DNA of 47,542 nucleotides, taken from positions 1-47,542 of the forward strand of contig SICP01000011.1 of assembly GCA_009691415.1 (NCBI GenBank). The letters are read 5' to 3'. The translations under genes and the position numbers were made by a program. Position 1 is the stretch's first letter. Each line of letters starts with the position of its first letter. Below are positions 7,360-16,060 of this stretch, piece after piece. Under the pieces are notes generated by a model. The model searched no databases. It had not been told where the DNA came from and saw only the letters and a program-made list of their open reading frames with translations. The stretch is from Candidatus Margulisiibacteriota bacterium. Lineage in GTDB: Bacteria > Margulisbacteria > Marinamargulisbacteria > SXXA01 > SICP01.

Positions 7360-8666
7360 TAATTTTCTCCATGTAAAAAGGATAACATATCCGTAATAGA
7401 TGTAAATTTCTCTCTGGGCTTTCCAGCCTCTTGGCCACGGCGTTGTTCTTCCGCATCCAAACGTTGCCAATCTGAAAATGTGACAACCGTAACGTGACGA
7501 CTTTTTAAAAGCTTGATAAGACTATCTGTAGAGCGATTTTTACAATGCGTTAAAATTGGTATATCCGACAATAAAGACTGAACGGTTTCTGTGCTATCAG
7601 GTTTATTACTTCCTAAAACACCCGAGGGCCCACGCTTGATCCAACCACTCACATAAAGACCCGGTTCTACTCGACCTATTACATTTGGAATAACCCCTTT
7701 TTTCTCATCAAAAATAACACCAGGAATCGGTACGCCGTAATAACCAACACTTCTAAAGACCAACCCGACATTCAAATCTTCTCTCTCATCAGTTAAGACG
7801 GCGTTAGAATTTTCGAGCCGATTAATGCCTAGTACAATATTTTTGACAGACGCATCGCCTTGGATTTCAAGAGGGCTACGGTAAAAATAAACATGGATAC
7901 ATTTGGATTTTCCTTCTCTGGGTTTGACAGATAGAGCACGTAAAACCTCTAGATTTTTTTGCGCCTTATGATTATCACCTGGATCACAATTTTCGAGATC
8001 CTTAGGTTGAACAACGACATCGCAATCTTCCAAGTGACCCAATTCTTCAATTTCCATTTTGGTGAAAGCAGCTTGAATAGGACCACGTCTTCCAATTAAA
8101 TAAATATCTTTGACTTTACTTTTTAAAAGCAAATCCATTGCCGCAGCAGAAATATCTGAACTGGCTAATTCTTGTGGTGTCTTCGCCAAAATGCGGGTCA
8201 CATCAATAGCCACATTTCCCTGTCCAATAATTGCCACCCGTTCTTGAGATAAATCAAATACGCGATTTTGAAAATCGGGATGTCCATTATACCACCCCAC
8301 AAATTCCGTAGCGGCAAAACTACCAGGCAAGTCTTCTCCGGTAATACCTAATTTTTTATCTGTTTCAGCACCACAGGTGAAAATGCAGGCATCATAATAA
8401 CTACGCAGTTCTTCTACAGAGAGATCTCGTCCAATTTTGACATTGCCAAAAAAAGAAAAATTGGGATGGGAAGCAACACGGTCATAATATTTGGCCACAC
8501 TTTTCATTTTTTGATGATCAGGCGCAACGCCACCCCTTAAAAGACCATATGGTGTAGGCAAGCGATCAAACGCATCTACCTCTACTGAAATTCCTAATTT
8601 AAACAAAGCGTCTGCGGCATACATGCCACTGGGCCCCGCTCCAATAATAGCTACTCGCAATGTCAT
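7359..8666 (-). CDS. fprA: ferredoxin/adrenodoxin-type NADP+ reductase (FprA-like)
   Basis: A 435-residue flavoprotein of the adrenodoxin-reductase type, which passes electrons between NADPH and a ferredoxin using FAD. The FAD-binding motif IIGAGPSGMYAADAL is at residues 7-21. PYGLLRGGVAPDHQ follows near 43, the NADP-binding GQGNVAIDVTRIL near 150, and IGRRGP near 190. The C-terminal WIKRGPSGVLGSNK near 345 is typical of the family. The last 60 residues are extra and match nothing I know. No ferredoxin gene is in the window, so the partner is elsewhere. It overlaps psd by four bases (ATGA). Confidence 0.93.
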   Translation of the reverse strand: MTLRVAIIGAGPSGMYAADALFKLGISVEVDAFDRLPTPYGLLRGGVAPDHQKMKSVAKYYDRVASHPNFSFFGNVKIGRDLSVEELRSYYDACIFTCGAETDKKLGITGEDLPGSFAATEFVGWYNGHPDFQNRVFDLSQERVAIIGQGNVAIDVTRILAKTPQELASSDISAAAMDLLLKSKVKDIYLIGRRGPIQAAFTKMEIEELGHLEDCDVVVQPKDLENCDPGDNHKAQKNLEVLRALSVKPREGKSKCIHVYFYRSPLEIQGDASVKNIVLGINRLENSNAVLTDEREDLNVGLVFRSVGYYGVPIPGVIFDEKKGVIPNVIGRVEPGLYVSGWIKRGPSGVLGSNKPDSTETVQSLLSDIPILTHCKNRSTDSLIKLLKSRHVTVVTFSDWQRLDAEEQRRGQEAGKPREKFTSITDMLSFLHGEN

Positions 8667-9400
8667 GGCATACTCCTTCGTGTAATCGATTCACCATATT
8701 TTATAAAAGGTGAAGAAAAAGAAAATGCGTCCATCGCTTTTTTTTCAAACACTAAAACAACAGTTGATCCTAAATGAAACGATGCCAAGTGTTGTCCTTT
8801 ATTGATCTGACTGCCAACACTATATTCAGAAGAAATGGAACTGACATTTAATGCCGCCACTTTCACCACCGCTACTTTGCCTACAGCAGATGACATGAGT
8901 GTGATTAAGCGCGTATTTTCGACGTATAAATTAGGGTGACCAGAAATATACGGCTCTCTCACCGGCAAGACTTTTCCCGGAATAAGTCGAGAGACCAAAA
9001 CAGTCCCATCAACAGGAGAAAAAATGCGATGGCAATCTTTAGGCGATAAATAAATCGTTACAAAATGGCCACCTTTAAAATCAGAGACAGCGGGTAGGGG
9101 AATAAGCGATTCTAAGCTATAGAAAAGGCCTTTAGCCTGTATTAACTTTCCAGTAGAAATGCCTCCATATTCAAGCACTTGCCCGTCTACGGGAGAGACG
9201 ATCTCTGTCTCTGCAATAGGCCGAAATTCTGACCGTAATCCTCTCGTGAAAAAGGCATCAATACTGCCATACTCTGACAGTGGCTTTTCGGCCTCATCAA
9301 TTTTAATGCCAACAGAATTTGCGAAAAACCGCACAACAAAAACGGGGACACTGAGACGTGCAATGACCCCCGTCAAAAAACTAATAATCTGATACAACAT
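8663..9400 (-). CDS. psd: phosphatidylserine decarboxylase proenzyme
   Basis: A 245-residue enzyme that makes phosphatidylethanolamine from phosphatidylserine in the inner membrane. The proenzyme cuts itself at LGST (residues 210-213), where the Ser becomes the pyruvoyl group of the alpha chain. Other family marks are FFTRGLR near 50, SPVDGQV near 70, and HRIFSPVDGTV near 124. It is shorter than the E. coli enzyme (about 320), as in several other lineages. The N-terminus is hydrophobic, consistent with membrane binding. Its ATG follows the pepA TAA directly (TAAATG), and its end overlaps fprA. Confidence 0.95.
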   Translation of the reverse strand: MLYQIISFLTGVIARLSVPVFVVRFFANSVGIKIDEAEKPLSEYGSIDAFFTRGLRSEFRPIAETEIVSPVDGQVLEYGGISTGKLIQAKGLFYSLESLIPLPAVSDFKGGHFVTIYLSPKDCHRIFSPVDGTVLVSRLIPGKVLPVREPYISGHPNLYVENTRLITLMSSAVGKVAVVKVAALNVSSISSEYSVGSQINKGQHLASFHLGSTVVLVFEKKAMDAFSFSSPFIKYGESITRRSMP

Positions 9401-10906
9401 TTATTTCAGTAGGGCAGGTTGGCAGGCGTATTCGATCAAATTTCGCACCCCTTCCGCCGCCATTCCTTTGACGCGATAACCCTTGTTTTCTTTGTACATC
9501 ATGACACTTGCAATATCCAAATGCACCCAAGGTGTTTTATCTACAAACTGCTCTAAGAATTTAGCCGCAGTACATGTTCCACCTTCACGGCCTTCATAAC
9601 AATGCGAAATATCAGCCACATCAGATTTTAGAAGTTCAAGATACTCTTCATAAAGAGGCAACTGCCACACTTTTTCTCCCGTAAAATGACTGATCTCTTC
9701 AAACCGATGAATCATATTTTGGTTATTCCCCAAAATACCCGCCGCAGCACTACCAAGCGCCACAGAACATGCACCCGTGAGAGTTGCGATATCAATCAAT
9801 TGTGACGCACCCTGACTAACTGCGTAACAAAGCGCATCCGCCAAAATCAAACGGCCTTCTGCATCAGTATTAATAATTTCAATCGTTTTCCCATTCATGG
9901 CTGTAACAATATCGCCAGGACGTTGGGCATTTCCTGAAGGCATGTTTTCTACCAATGGAATGACCGCCATAAAACTACCTTTCGATTCTAATCTAGCGAT
10001 GGCATAAAGTGCAGCAAGTACAGACGCACCACCCGTCATGTCTGCTTTCATATCCTGCATTTTGGCAGCAGGTTTAATCGAAATACCCCCCGTATCAAAT
10101 GTTACGCCTTTACCTACAAAACAAATCGGCGTAGATTTTTTCTGGACGTTATAACTTAAAACCAACATATAGGGATCTAAAACCGATCCTTGCGCAACAC
10201 CTAAAAAGGCATGCATACCCAATTTTAACGCTTTCTTTTTATCAATAACTTCAATCGATACGGAGGGTATTTTTTTAAACGTCTTTTTAGCTTCTTCAAC
10301 AAAATGTTTGGGTGTCAAAACATTGGGGGGTGCATTGGCCAAATCACGCGCGATAATAACCGACTCTGCTAAAATAATTCCTTTTGTATGCCCACGAGTA
10401 AATTCATTTTTGATTTTCCCTGAATCTAAAGAAAAGGTCAGCCCAGAGATGTGAGTGGTTTCGTCAGAAGACTTGTAAGTGGTGTATTGATATTTTCCCA
10501 TCAAAAAGCCTTCAGTGAGACTTTGCCCTAACTTAAAGGCATCAAAACTTCCAGACAATTCTGCATCTACAATCCACGATACCTCGCTGCTTTTTAAGGA
10601 AATCGCCGCACGACTCGCATTGCCCGCGATATGGCGAAGCCGCACATAATCACATGTTTCTTTTTTACCTAATCCCATAAAGAGTACAGAAAAAGCGTGT
10701 TTGTCATAAACGCCATGAACTGTGAGTACTTGGTCTTGTTTGCCAAAAAAGATGCCTCGTTTAATCAAAGTAGATAGTTGCTGATTAACACGGTCATCGA
10801 TTTCTTTTAAAAAACCAGTGGGTTTTGTCACACCTTCAAAAACAGTAACAACAACAACCTGTGCAGCTTCCTCTAAACCATTACCTTGCTTGACTTGAAT
10901 CTTCAT
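9401..10906 (-). CDS. pepA: leucyl aminopeptidase (cytosol aminopeptidase, M17)
   Basis: A 501-residue M17 metallopeptidase that removes N-terminal residues from peptides. The C-terminal catalytic domain shows the metal and active-site segments VGKGVTFDTGGISIKP near residue 262 and MKADMTGGASV near 285. The signature NTDAEGRLILADAL follows near 345. The N-terminal macro-like domain is more diverged. Length is normal for the family (about 500). Its start overlaps the upstream glycosyltransferase by four bases (ATGA) and psd follows with no gap, so it sits in the middle of a translationally coupled operon. Confidence 0.96.
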   Translation of the reverse strand: MKIQVKQGNGLEEAAQVVVVTVFEGVTKPTGFLKEIDDRVNQQLSTLIKRGIFFGKQDQVLTVHGVYDKHAFSVLFMGLGKKETCDYVRLRHIAGNASRAAISLKSSEVSWIVDAELSGSFDAFKLGQSLTEGFLMGKYQYTTYKSSDETTHISGLTFSLDSGKIKNEFTRGHTKGIILAESVIIARDLANAPPNVLTPKHFVEEAKKTFKKIPSVSIEVIDKKKALKLGMHAFLGVAQGSVLDPYMLVLSYNVQKKSTPICFVGKGVTFDTGGISIKPAAKMQDMKADMTGGASVLAALYAIARLESKGSFMAVIPLVENMPSGNAQRPGDIVTAMNGKTIEIINTDAEGRLILADALCYAVSQGASQLIDIATLTGACSVALGSAAAGILGNNQNMIHRFEEISHFTGEKVWQLPLYEEYLELLKSDVADISHCYEGREGGTCTAAKFLEQFVDKTPWVHLDIASVMMYKENKGYRVKGMAAEGVRNLIEYACQPALLK

Positions 10907-12084
10907 TTTGATAGTGCCCCTTTACGATGTTTTTTTGCGATCACATGCCGATAGACGGAAACCAGACGCTCTGCCATCGCTGTAGACGAAAACAGACCCG
11001 CTCTAGCCCGAGCGTCCGCACTTTTTTGACGATATATTTCTGGATCTTGTAACAAGAGAGTTAATTTTTCAGAAAACAAATCTACGTCATCCGGTGTTAA
11101 ATAGCCACCTTCACTATTTCCGAGTAAATCTTTAACGCCCATTGCATTAATACAGACCGCCGGTTTTCCCTGAGATAACCCTTCCAAAAGACTCAGGCCT
11201 TGCGTTTCTGTTTTGGATGGGAATGCAATCACATCCGCTGCACTATAGGCAGTAAATACCTCTTTGTGTGAGAGATATCCCGTAAATACAACGCGTTCTG
11301 GATTGGAGATTGTTTTTGTCATACCTTTTCGTTCTGGGCCATCCCCAACAATTAAAAGCCTAGCCGTCGGGATTTTTTTTAAAACATATTCAAACGCCTG
11401 GATCAAGAAATAGACATTTTTTTCTTGGCCCAATCGGCCGACGTAAATCAAAACCGGTTCTCCAGAAATAAGGCCAAAGCGTTCTCGAAATGCCCGTGTT
11501 TCGTCCTCTGGAACCTTGCGATTTATATCTATACCTGTGGGAATCACGGTCAGTGGTACTGTAAGTTGATCCGCTAATAATTTATCCCGCATTTGTGTGG
11601 AAGGCACTATGACATGATCACTGCGTTCACAAAATTTCTTGGTGAATAACAGCATATCAGCACGTTTTCTAAATCGTTTAGGGAGCAACGGAAAATAATG
11701 TAAGTATTCAAACCAATACGTGTGATAGGTATGTACAATGGGGATGCCGTGCTTCCAGCCTAAATACTGCCCCAAATGCCCCATGAAAAACGGCGTTTGG
11801 ATATGCACAATATCAAAGTCCATTTCTTTAAAAGCCTTTAACTTTCGAGAAAAAGGCCAAATTACCCGATGTTCATTCTGAAACGGATAGGCCATCGATC
11901 TAAAACGCCATACTTTTTCACACGAGTCTTCGGCGCCTTTCATTCTGGGACCCATAATTAAAACGGTATGCCCCATCTTTTCAAGTTCTTCAGCAAAAGT
12001 AATCGTGCTCGTCACCACACCATTGATCTGTGGTAAGTAAGTTTCTGTAAAAAAAACAATCTTTAATGGGCGATCAGAAGACAT
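10903..12084 (-). CDS. GT4 glycosyltransferase, monoglucosyl-diacylglycerol synthase-like
   Basis: A 393-residue GT-B fold retaining glycosyltransferase. The acceptor half starts IVFFTETYLPQINGVVTS and has VHTYHTYWFEYLHYF near residue 118. The donor half has VLIYVGRLGQEKN near 212, LIVGDGPE near 240 and the nucleotide-sugar motif ETQGLSLLEGLSQG with its two Glu near 300. The HTYH and EYLHY stretch recalls alpha-monoglucosyl-diacylglycerol synthases of Gram-positive bacteria. That comparison is from memory and gives a family resemblance only. It is the first gene of the 12084-6168 operon and is divergent from another GT4 gene at 12139. Confidence 0.85.
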   Translation of the reverse strand: MSSDRPLKIVFFTETYLPQINGVVTSTITFAEELEKMGHTVLIMGPRMKGAEDSCEKVWRFRSMAYPFQNEHRVIWPFSRKLKAFKEMDFDIVHIQTPFFMGHLGQYLGWKHGIPIVHTYHTYWFEYLHYFPLLPKRFRKRADMLLFTKKFCERSDHVIVPSTQMRDKLLADQLTVPLTVIPTGIDINRKVPEDETRAFRERFGLISGEPVLIYVGRLGQEKNVYFLIQAFEYVLKKIPTARLLIVGDGPERKGMTKTISNPERVVFTGYLSHKEVFTAYSAADVIAFPSKTETQGLSLLEGLSQGKPAVCINAMGVKDLLGNSEGGYLTPDDVDLFSEKLTLLLQDPEIYRQKSADARARAGLFSSTAMAERLVSVYRHVIAKKHRKGALSK

Positions 12085-12101
12085 GTCTTTAATGCTACAT
12101 T

Positions 12102-12129
12102 ATGACTCAAAAAAAGACTATGCTACACT
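12102..12129 (+). promoter_or_regulatory. putative promoter for the GT4 gene at 12139 (leaderless)
   Basis: ATGACT (12102-12107) and TACACT (12124-12129) are spaced by 16 bases, and the ATG follows nine bases after the -10 box with only A-runs between. There is no Shine-Dalgarno, so the message is probably leaderless or nearly so. The site lies in the 54-base gap between the divergent glycosyltransferase genes. Confidence 0.4.
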
Positions 12130-12138
12130 AAAAAAACT

Positions 12139-13143
12139 ATGAAAAAATTAAAAATAAGTATTTTATCAGAAAAGTTTATTGGCGAAGCAAATGGTGTGTA
12201 CACTGCATTTCTTGAAACAGTAGATTCTCTAAAAAAAAGATCTGATGTTGAACTCAGTATCAACGAAAATTTTCAAGAAGCCGATCTCATCCATGCCCAT
12301 TCAATAGGCCTGGAGTTCATCAAACTTTCTTTTAAATATAAGAAAAAATTAATTATCTCTGCCCACGTAGTCCCAGATTCATTTATTGGTAGTCTGATAT
12401 TAAGTGAATGGTGGAAACCGCTTGCAAAATGGTATTTGAAATTTGTGTTTAACCAAGCGAAAATGGTGATTGCCGTTTCTCCGGTCGTTAAATCAGAACT
12501 AGAAAAAATTGGTGTTAAAACAGAAATCTATGTGCTCTGCAATAGCGTCGATCGCAATAAGTTTAAACCCAATCCCGATGCCAGACACACGCTTCGAAAA
12601 AAATATAATGTATCCGAATCTCAATTCGTGGCTCTGTGTGTAGGACAAATCCAACCCAGAAAAGGTATCTATGATTTCCTCGAAACCGCTCGCCTTTGTC
12701 CAGATGTGACATTTATTTGGGTAGGGGGCAGACCCTACGGACGCCTCACAGCAGATTTTGATCACCTCACATCCGAAGTCGACAAAGCTCCCAAAAACGT
12801 CATCTTCGCTGGCATCATCCCCTTCGAGGAAATGCCTGAGTATTACGCGATGGCCGATGTTTATTTCTTGCCGTCCTATCAAGAAAATTTCGCATTCGCA
12901 ACGATTGAAGCCGCCGCCGTCAAACTCCCGCTTCTCCTAAGAGATAATGTCGAATATCCAGGCACACTCTTTACCCACTATCTCAAAGCAACCGATGCAA
13001 ACGGCTTTTCAGAGCAAACAAAATCACTACAAAATCCAGAGACACTACAAAAATGGCAAAGTGAATCTGATATGCTTGCAAGTAAATATGAAATTAATAC
13101 ATATATTGAAAAAATACTGATGCTGTATAAAAAAGTAGTCTAA
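12139..13143 (+). CDS. GT4 glycosyltransferase, diglucosyl-diacylglycerol synthase-like
   Basis: A 334-residue GT-B glycosyltransferase. The N-terminal half has DLIHAHSIGLEFIKL and IISAHVVPDSFIGS (residues 50-83). The C-terminal half has VGQIQPRKGIYDFLE near 174, MPEYYAMADVYFLPSYQEN near 233 and TIEAAAVKLPLLLRD near 255. This layout, especially GQxQPRKG and the short N-terminus, is what I associate with processive diglucosyl-diacylglycerol synthases of Gram-positive bacteria. It probably adds a sugar to a lipid acceptor, perhaps the product of the divergent GT4 partner. A 39-base fragment of a paralogue lies at 13848-13886. Confidence 0.8.
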   Translation: MKKLKISILSEKFIGEANGVYTAFLETVDSLKKRSDVELSINENFQEADLIHAHSIGLEFIKLSFKYKKKLIISAHVVPDSFIGSLILSEWWKPLAKWYLKFVFNQAKMVIAVSPVVKSELEKIGVKTEIYVLCNSVDRNKFKPNPDARHTLRKKYNVSESQFVALCVGQIQPRKGIYDFLETARLCPDVTFIWVGGRPYGRLTADFDHLTSEVDKAPKNVIFAGIIPFEEMPEYYAMADVYFLPSYQENFAFATIEAAAVKLPLLLRDNVEYPGTLFTHYLKATDANGFSEQTKSLQNPETLQKWQSESDMLASKYEINTYIEKILMLYKKVV

Positions 13144-13169
13144 GGGAAAGCCCCCCTGGTAGTTAACGA

Positions 13170-13500
13170 TTACACTTCAGACGATTCATCAGGTTTGCGT
13201 TTTACAGCGGCTGTAGGTCCTGCCTTCGCGCCATCTTTCGGGTTCGGTTTTGCAGGCTTAATTTTTGCAATAAGCGCTTCAATGGGAGTCAGGGTTTTCA
13301 TCGCTAACTCAGGTGCTTTTCCATCAGGAAGCCTTACAGAAACAGCTTGCTGAAATGCTTTAATAGCTTCCTGACATCGGCATCTAAATCCGAACCAGGA
13401 GGCCAATGACTTCTTTGTCGAAAACGTCTATGACGGTGAATATATACAAGAAGCCTTCTTTTGTAGGGATCAATTTTCTCGTACACACTATACTTTTTAT
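13170..13500 (-). pseudogene. IS3-family transposase (OrfB) remnant
   Basis: Reading the minus strand from about 13500, one frame gives TKEGFLYIFTVIDVFDKEVI, which matches the DDE-integrase strand of IS3-family OrfB around the second catalytic Asp. It stops at TAG near 13386. In a different frame the similarity-like text continues (RCRCQEAIKAFQQAV) and a tail PELAMKTLTPIEAL resembles the C-terminal end of OrfB. The copy is therefore frameshifted and internally deleted, and no inverted repeats were found. The last 45 residues of this frame (Lys/Pro-rich) are unexplained. Confidence 0.6.
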
Positions 13501-13551
13501 GCTTCATTAGACACTCCTATTATTTCGGATTCTAACTCATTTCCTTGGGCC

Positions 13552-13843
13552 TCAATCCTCCCGAGTTGAAGTGTCTAGTTTAGTATGGAGGCTAGAAAGA
13601 AATCCACTTCGCCCAACCTTTTTTTCAAAATTTTCAAAACTATATATGAATTTCGATAATCCTGCGATTTTTTCAATCGTCCATAGCCCATGTTTTTCTG
13701 CCACTAGATCTTTTAAATCTATATCGTAAAATCCCATTTGATTCCTCCCTATTAGATTCATACCCAACAATTTACAGGAATTATTAAACCCGCTCACGCG
13801 GGTTTTTTATTTTCTGCTTAAACTTCTATTTCGCAACAGTCCC
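13552..13843 (-). mobile_element. left-end remnant of an IS5-like element
   Basis: The segment is a diverged copy of the left end of the IS at 47222-47542, in the opposite orientation. It shares the terminal GGGACTGTTGCGAAATAG (ending here at 13843) and a hairpin with AAACCC and GGGTTT arms. A frame starting at 13737 (MGFYDIDLKDLVAEKH) matches the start of the transposase for about 48 residues. After KKVGRSGF the match stops and the frame ends at 13552. The rest of the element and its other end are missing. Confidence 0.8.
13786..13813 (+). terminator. hairpin terminator inside the IS remnant
   Basis: An 8-bp perfect stem (AAACCCGC / GCGGGTTT) with a 4-base loop is followed by TTTATTTT on the plus strand. 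The same hairpin, slightly altered, is in the intact IS end at 47260-47279. At this place just inside the element end it would block transcripts crossing the IS boundary. Confidence 0.7.
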
Positions 13844-13847
13844 ATAC

Positions 13848-13886
13848 CCCGAGTATTACGCGAAGGCTAACGTCTATTTCTTGCCA
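13848..13886 (+). pseudogene. 13-codon fragment of a GT4 glycosyltransferase paralogue
   Basis: These 39 bases read PEYYAKANVYFLP and match PEYYAMADVYFLP of the glycosyltransferase at 12835-12873, with seven base differences, mostly silent. The fragment lies between the IS5-like end (13843) and the MITE end (13885), with no start, stop or further similarity. It is the relic of a second glycosyltransferase gene of this family destroyed by element insertions and deletion. Confidence 0.7.
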
Positions 13887-13959
13887 ATAGCGTATACTCA
13901 TCCCATTCTTTCAGAGAGAGAAGGGGATGAGTATTCAAAAATGACCGGACACACCAGCC
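13885..13959 (-). mobile_element. end of a MITE-like element with palindrome
   Basis: On the minus strand this starts with GGCTGGTGTGTCCGGTC and continues through ATACTCATCCCC to GTATACGCTATT, matching the left end of the element at 304-385. The centre forms a hairpin at 13894-13934, with arms ATACTCATCCC and GGGATGAGTAT. Only about 75 bp of the element remains. Its outer end touches the stop codon of the glycosidase gene (13960-13962). Confidence 0.65.
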
Positions 13960-15126
13960 CTATAAATCAATATGTTGCACCCGAAGCCGATAACATGCCC
14001 ACAAAAAAAATCCCGAAGACCACGCAAAGCTACTCTCACTCTTATAAAACAAACGGCGCAAAGGTTTACCCTTATCATAAACTTCGTACACACAGGAATA
14101 CTCCAAAATTTTAAGCGCCAACTGTTTCAAAAGATCATGCGCTTCTTGCTTTAATCCAATATGATCTTTCGTTACCGCATTCAAACACCCAATCCAAAGC
14201 CATTGCAACCCATTATGATAATCAGGTAAATTGATCATTAAAAACCATGGGTAAATAAACGTTTTAGGATACGTTGGGTAGTTGGTTGGTATAGAAAATC
14301 CATGCGTAATATGAGACTTTGCAATGTAGGCCTGAATGGCCGCCGATTTCTCGGGTGGTGCTAAGCCAAACAAAATCGCAAACAAATTTCCATCTGATGA
14401 AAAAAAAGCATGCTGGCCCTCTTTATCAATCCAATCAACATAATAATCCCCATTCCAAAATTCTGCATTGAGTCGAAATGCAATACGTTCTGCCAAAAGC
14501 TGATAGTGAGAACCCAACTCCGTTTTGACAGCAAACTGACAACACTCCCTAAAGCACTGCACCGCTCGATAATGTAAAACATTGGTATATAAAACCTTGC
14601 CCTGTTTTTTTAAGCTATCGGCCCATCCGGCATAATGTCCTTCTTCAATCAGTAAATCCCCATCGTTATCTTGAAGAAAATTCCATTCTATAATTTTCTG
14701 AATAGCTGAAAAGTGTTCATGCAAAAAAGCCCAGTCCTTAGTCTTGGCCAAATAGCCATGAAAAACAATCATAAATAAAGAATTACTATCTACTGGAATC
14801 GAGACCCCTTTATCTTCTGTATATCTTGCTTCAATAGGGCGCTTAAACCCAAAATATTTTAAAAGAAAATTCTTTTGACCAATTCGCAATGGCAATTGGC
14901 CGTCCTCTTTTATAAACGCCAAGCATGTCGTTAAATTGCGTTTTACAACGGTATAGTCTCCGATTTCCAAACATCCAAAAGACGCATAAAAACTATCTCT
15001 AAGCCACAGGTCAGAGAAATGTCGAGCACCTGCCTCAATACCAATTTTGGAATAACGATGTCTCAGTGTTTGTAGCGCAATTTTACATGCGCGATGAAAA
15101 ATACGGGTTTCACCTACGCTATACAT
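13960..15126 (-). CDS. glycogen-debranching-like glycosidase, (alpha/alpha)6 barrel
   Basis: A 388-residue protein resembling the amylo-alpha-1,6-glucosidase (GH133-like) catalytic domain and related six-hairpin glycosidases. Supporting stretches are HFSDLWLRDSFYASFGCLE near residue 37, where the Asp is a probable catalytic or binding residue; DNDGDLLIEEGHYAGWADS near 155; YHNGLQWLWIGCLNA near 305; and SSFAWSSGFFLWA near 370. There is no signal peptide, so it acts in the cytoplasm. Its start overlaps the dus gene by 13 bases. The exact substrate (glycogen branch, sucrose, mannosylglycerate) cannot be told. Confidence 0.7.
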   Translation of the reverse strand: MYSVGETRIFHRACKIALQTLRHRYSKIGIEAGARHFSDLWLRDSFYASFGCLEIGDYTVVKRNLTTCLAFIKEDGQLPLRIGQKNFLLKYFGFKRPIEARYTEDKGVSIPVDSNSLFMIVFHGYLAKTKDWAFLHEHFSAIQKIIEWNFLQDNDGDLLIEEGHYAGWADSLKKQGKVLYTNVLHYRAVQCFRECCQFAVKTELGSHYQLLAERIAFRLNAEFWNGDYYVDWIDKEGQHAFFSSDGNLFAILFGLAPPEKSAAIQAYIAKSHITHGFSIPTNYPTYPKTFIYPWFLMINLPDYHNGLQWLWIGCLNAVTKDHIGLKQEAHDLLKQLALKILEYSCVYEVYDKGKPLRRLFYKSESSFAWSSGFFLWACYRLRVQHIDL

Positions 15127-16052
15127 ATATCTTCCAAAATAGACAAAATTTCTTCATAAGAACCCACACGAGAAAGCGCTGAACGAAAATTCTTAGCATT
15201 AGGAAATCCCTTCACATATGACAATAAATGTTTTCTGATTTCACGTGTCCCCACTTCATTCCCCTTGGCCTCAATCAGCCACTTTGCATGATTGAGCATA
15301 ACAGATAATTGATCAGAAAAAAGTGCAGGTTTACCCTCGGGAGAAAAAATCCAAGGATTTCCAAACGACGCTTGCCCAATCAAAAATCCATCCAATGGCC
15401 CACACTTTTCAATCCCATCTTGATAAGAAATAATCCCACCGTTGCCAAGAACCGGAATCGACAACGCCTCTTTCAACGCATACACAGGTTCCCACTGGGC
15501 CGGCACATTGTAAGGCTCCTGATACGTCCGTGCATGAATGCAAATCATATCCGCACCCGCATTTTGCGCACCCTTTGCAAAGCCAATCAAATCATCAGAG
15601 CAGCTCCACCCCAATCGCGTTTTAACAGACACCGGCAGCGACGTCGTCTTGGCAACAGCCTCAATTAACTCAAACGCCAAATCAGGTTTTTTTCTAAGGG
15701 CCACCCCATGCTCAGATCGCACCACACGTTTCGACGGGCATCCCATATTGATATCAATCCCACTAAATCCCATATCTTCACAAAATTTTGTAGCGGTCAC
15801 AAACGTCTCTGTATTTTTGCCAAATATTTGCGCCATCACCGGTTGTTCATCCGGATGAAACGACAATCGCCTGCGTAATTTTTCCGGACTAAAATGAATA
15901 CCATCCGCAGACGTAAATTCTGTCACCGTAATAATATTGGGATTCACAAATTTGCAGACTCTTCTGAATGCGCTATCACTATATCCGTCCATAGGCGCAA
16001 GCCCGATAATAGGGAGGGGGAGATCTTTCCAAAAAGATTTAGTGGGTCGCAT
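15114..16052 (-). CDS. tRNA-dihydrouridine synthase
   Basis: A 312-residue FMN enzyme that reduces uridine to dihydrouridine in tRNA D-loops using NADPH. The TIM barrel starts PIIGLAPMDGYSDSAFR. The catalytic Cys is in INMGCPSKRVV near residue 100, then VSVKTRLGW near 140, IHARTYQ near 170 and PVLGNGGI near 200 for phosphate binding. It is a DusB/C-type protein; I do not assign the paralogue. I chose ATG at 16052. An upstream TTG start at 16079 would overlap the Fic gene. The Fic stop lies eight bases upstream, so the two genes are co-transcribed. Confidence 0.93.
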   Translation of the reverse strand: MRPTKSFWKDLPLPIIGLAPMDGYSDSAFRRVCKFVNPNIITVTEFTSADGIHFSPEKLRRRLSFHPDEQPVMAQIFGKNTETFVTATKFCEDMGFSGIDINMGCPSKRVVRSEHGVALRKKPDLAFELIEAVAKTTSLPVSVKTRLGWSCSDDLIGFAKGAQNAGADMICIHARTYQEPYNVPAQWEPVYALKEALSIPVLGNGGIISYQDGIEKCGPLDGFLIGQASFGNPWIFSPEGKPALFSDQLSVMLNHAKWLIEAKGNEVGTREIRKHLLSYVKGFPNAKNFRSALSRVGSYEEILSILEDICIA

Positions 16053-16060
16053 CTGCTCTA

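Noticed and set aside
6802-7470. 222-residue version of the redoxin
   Set aside because: The extra 37 residues lie inside fprA and are not redoxin-like; ATG at 7359 has GGAG and a TAATG junction.
15309-15858. Antisense frames of 119 and 106 codons over dus
   Set aside because: They mirror a clear Dus gene and show Arg/Pro/Ser-rich shadow composition.
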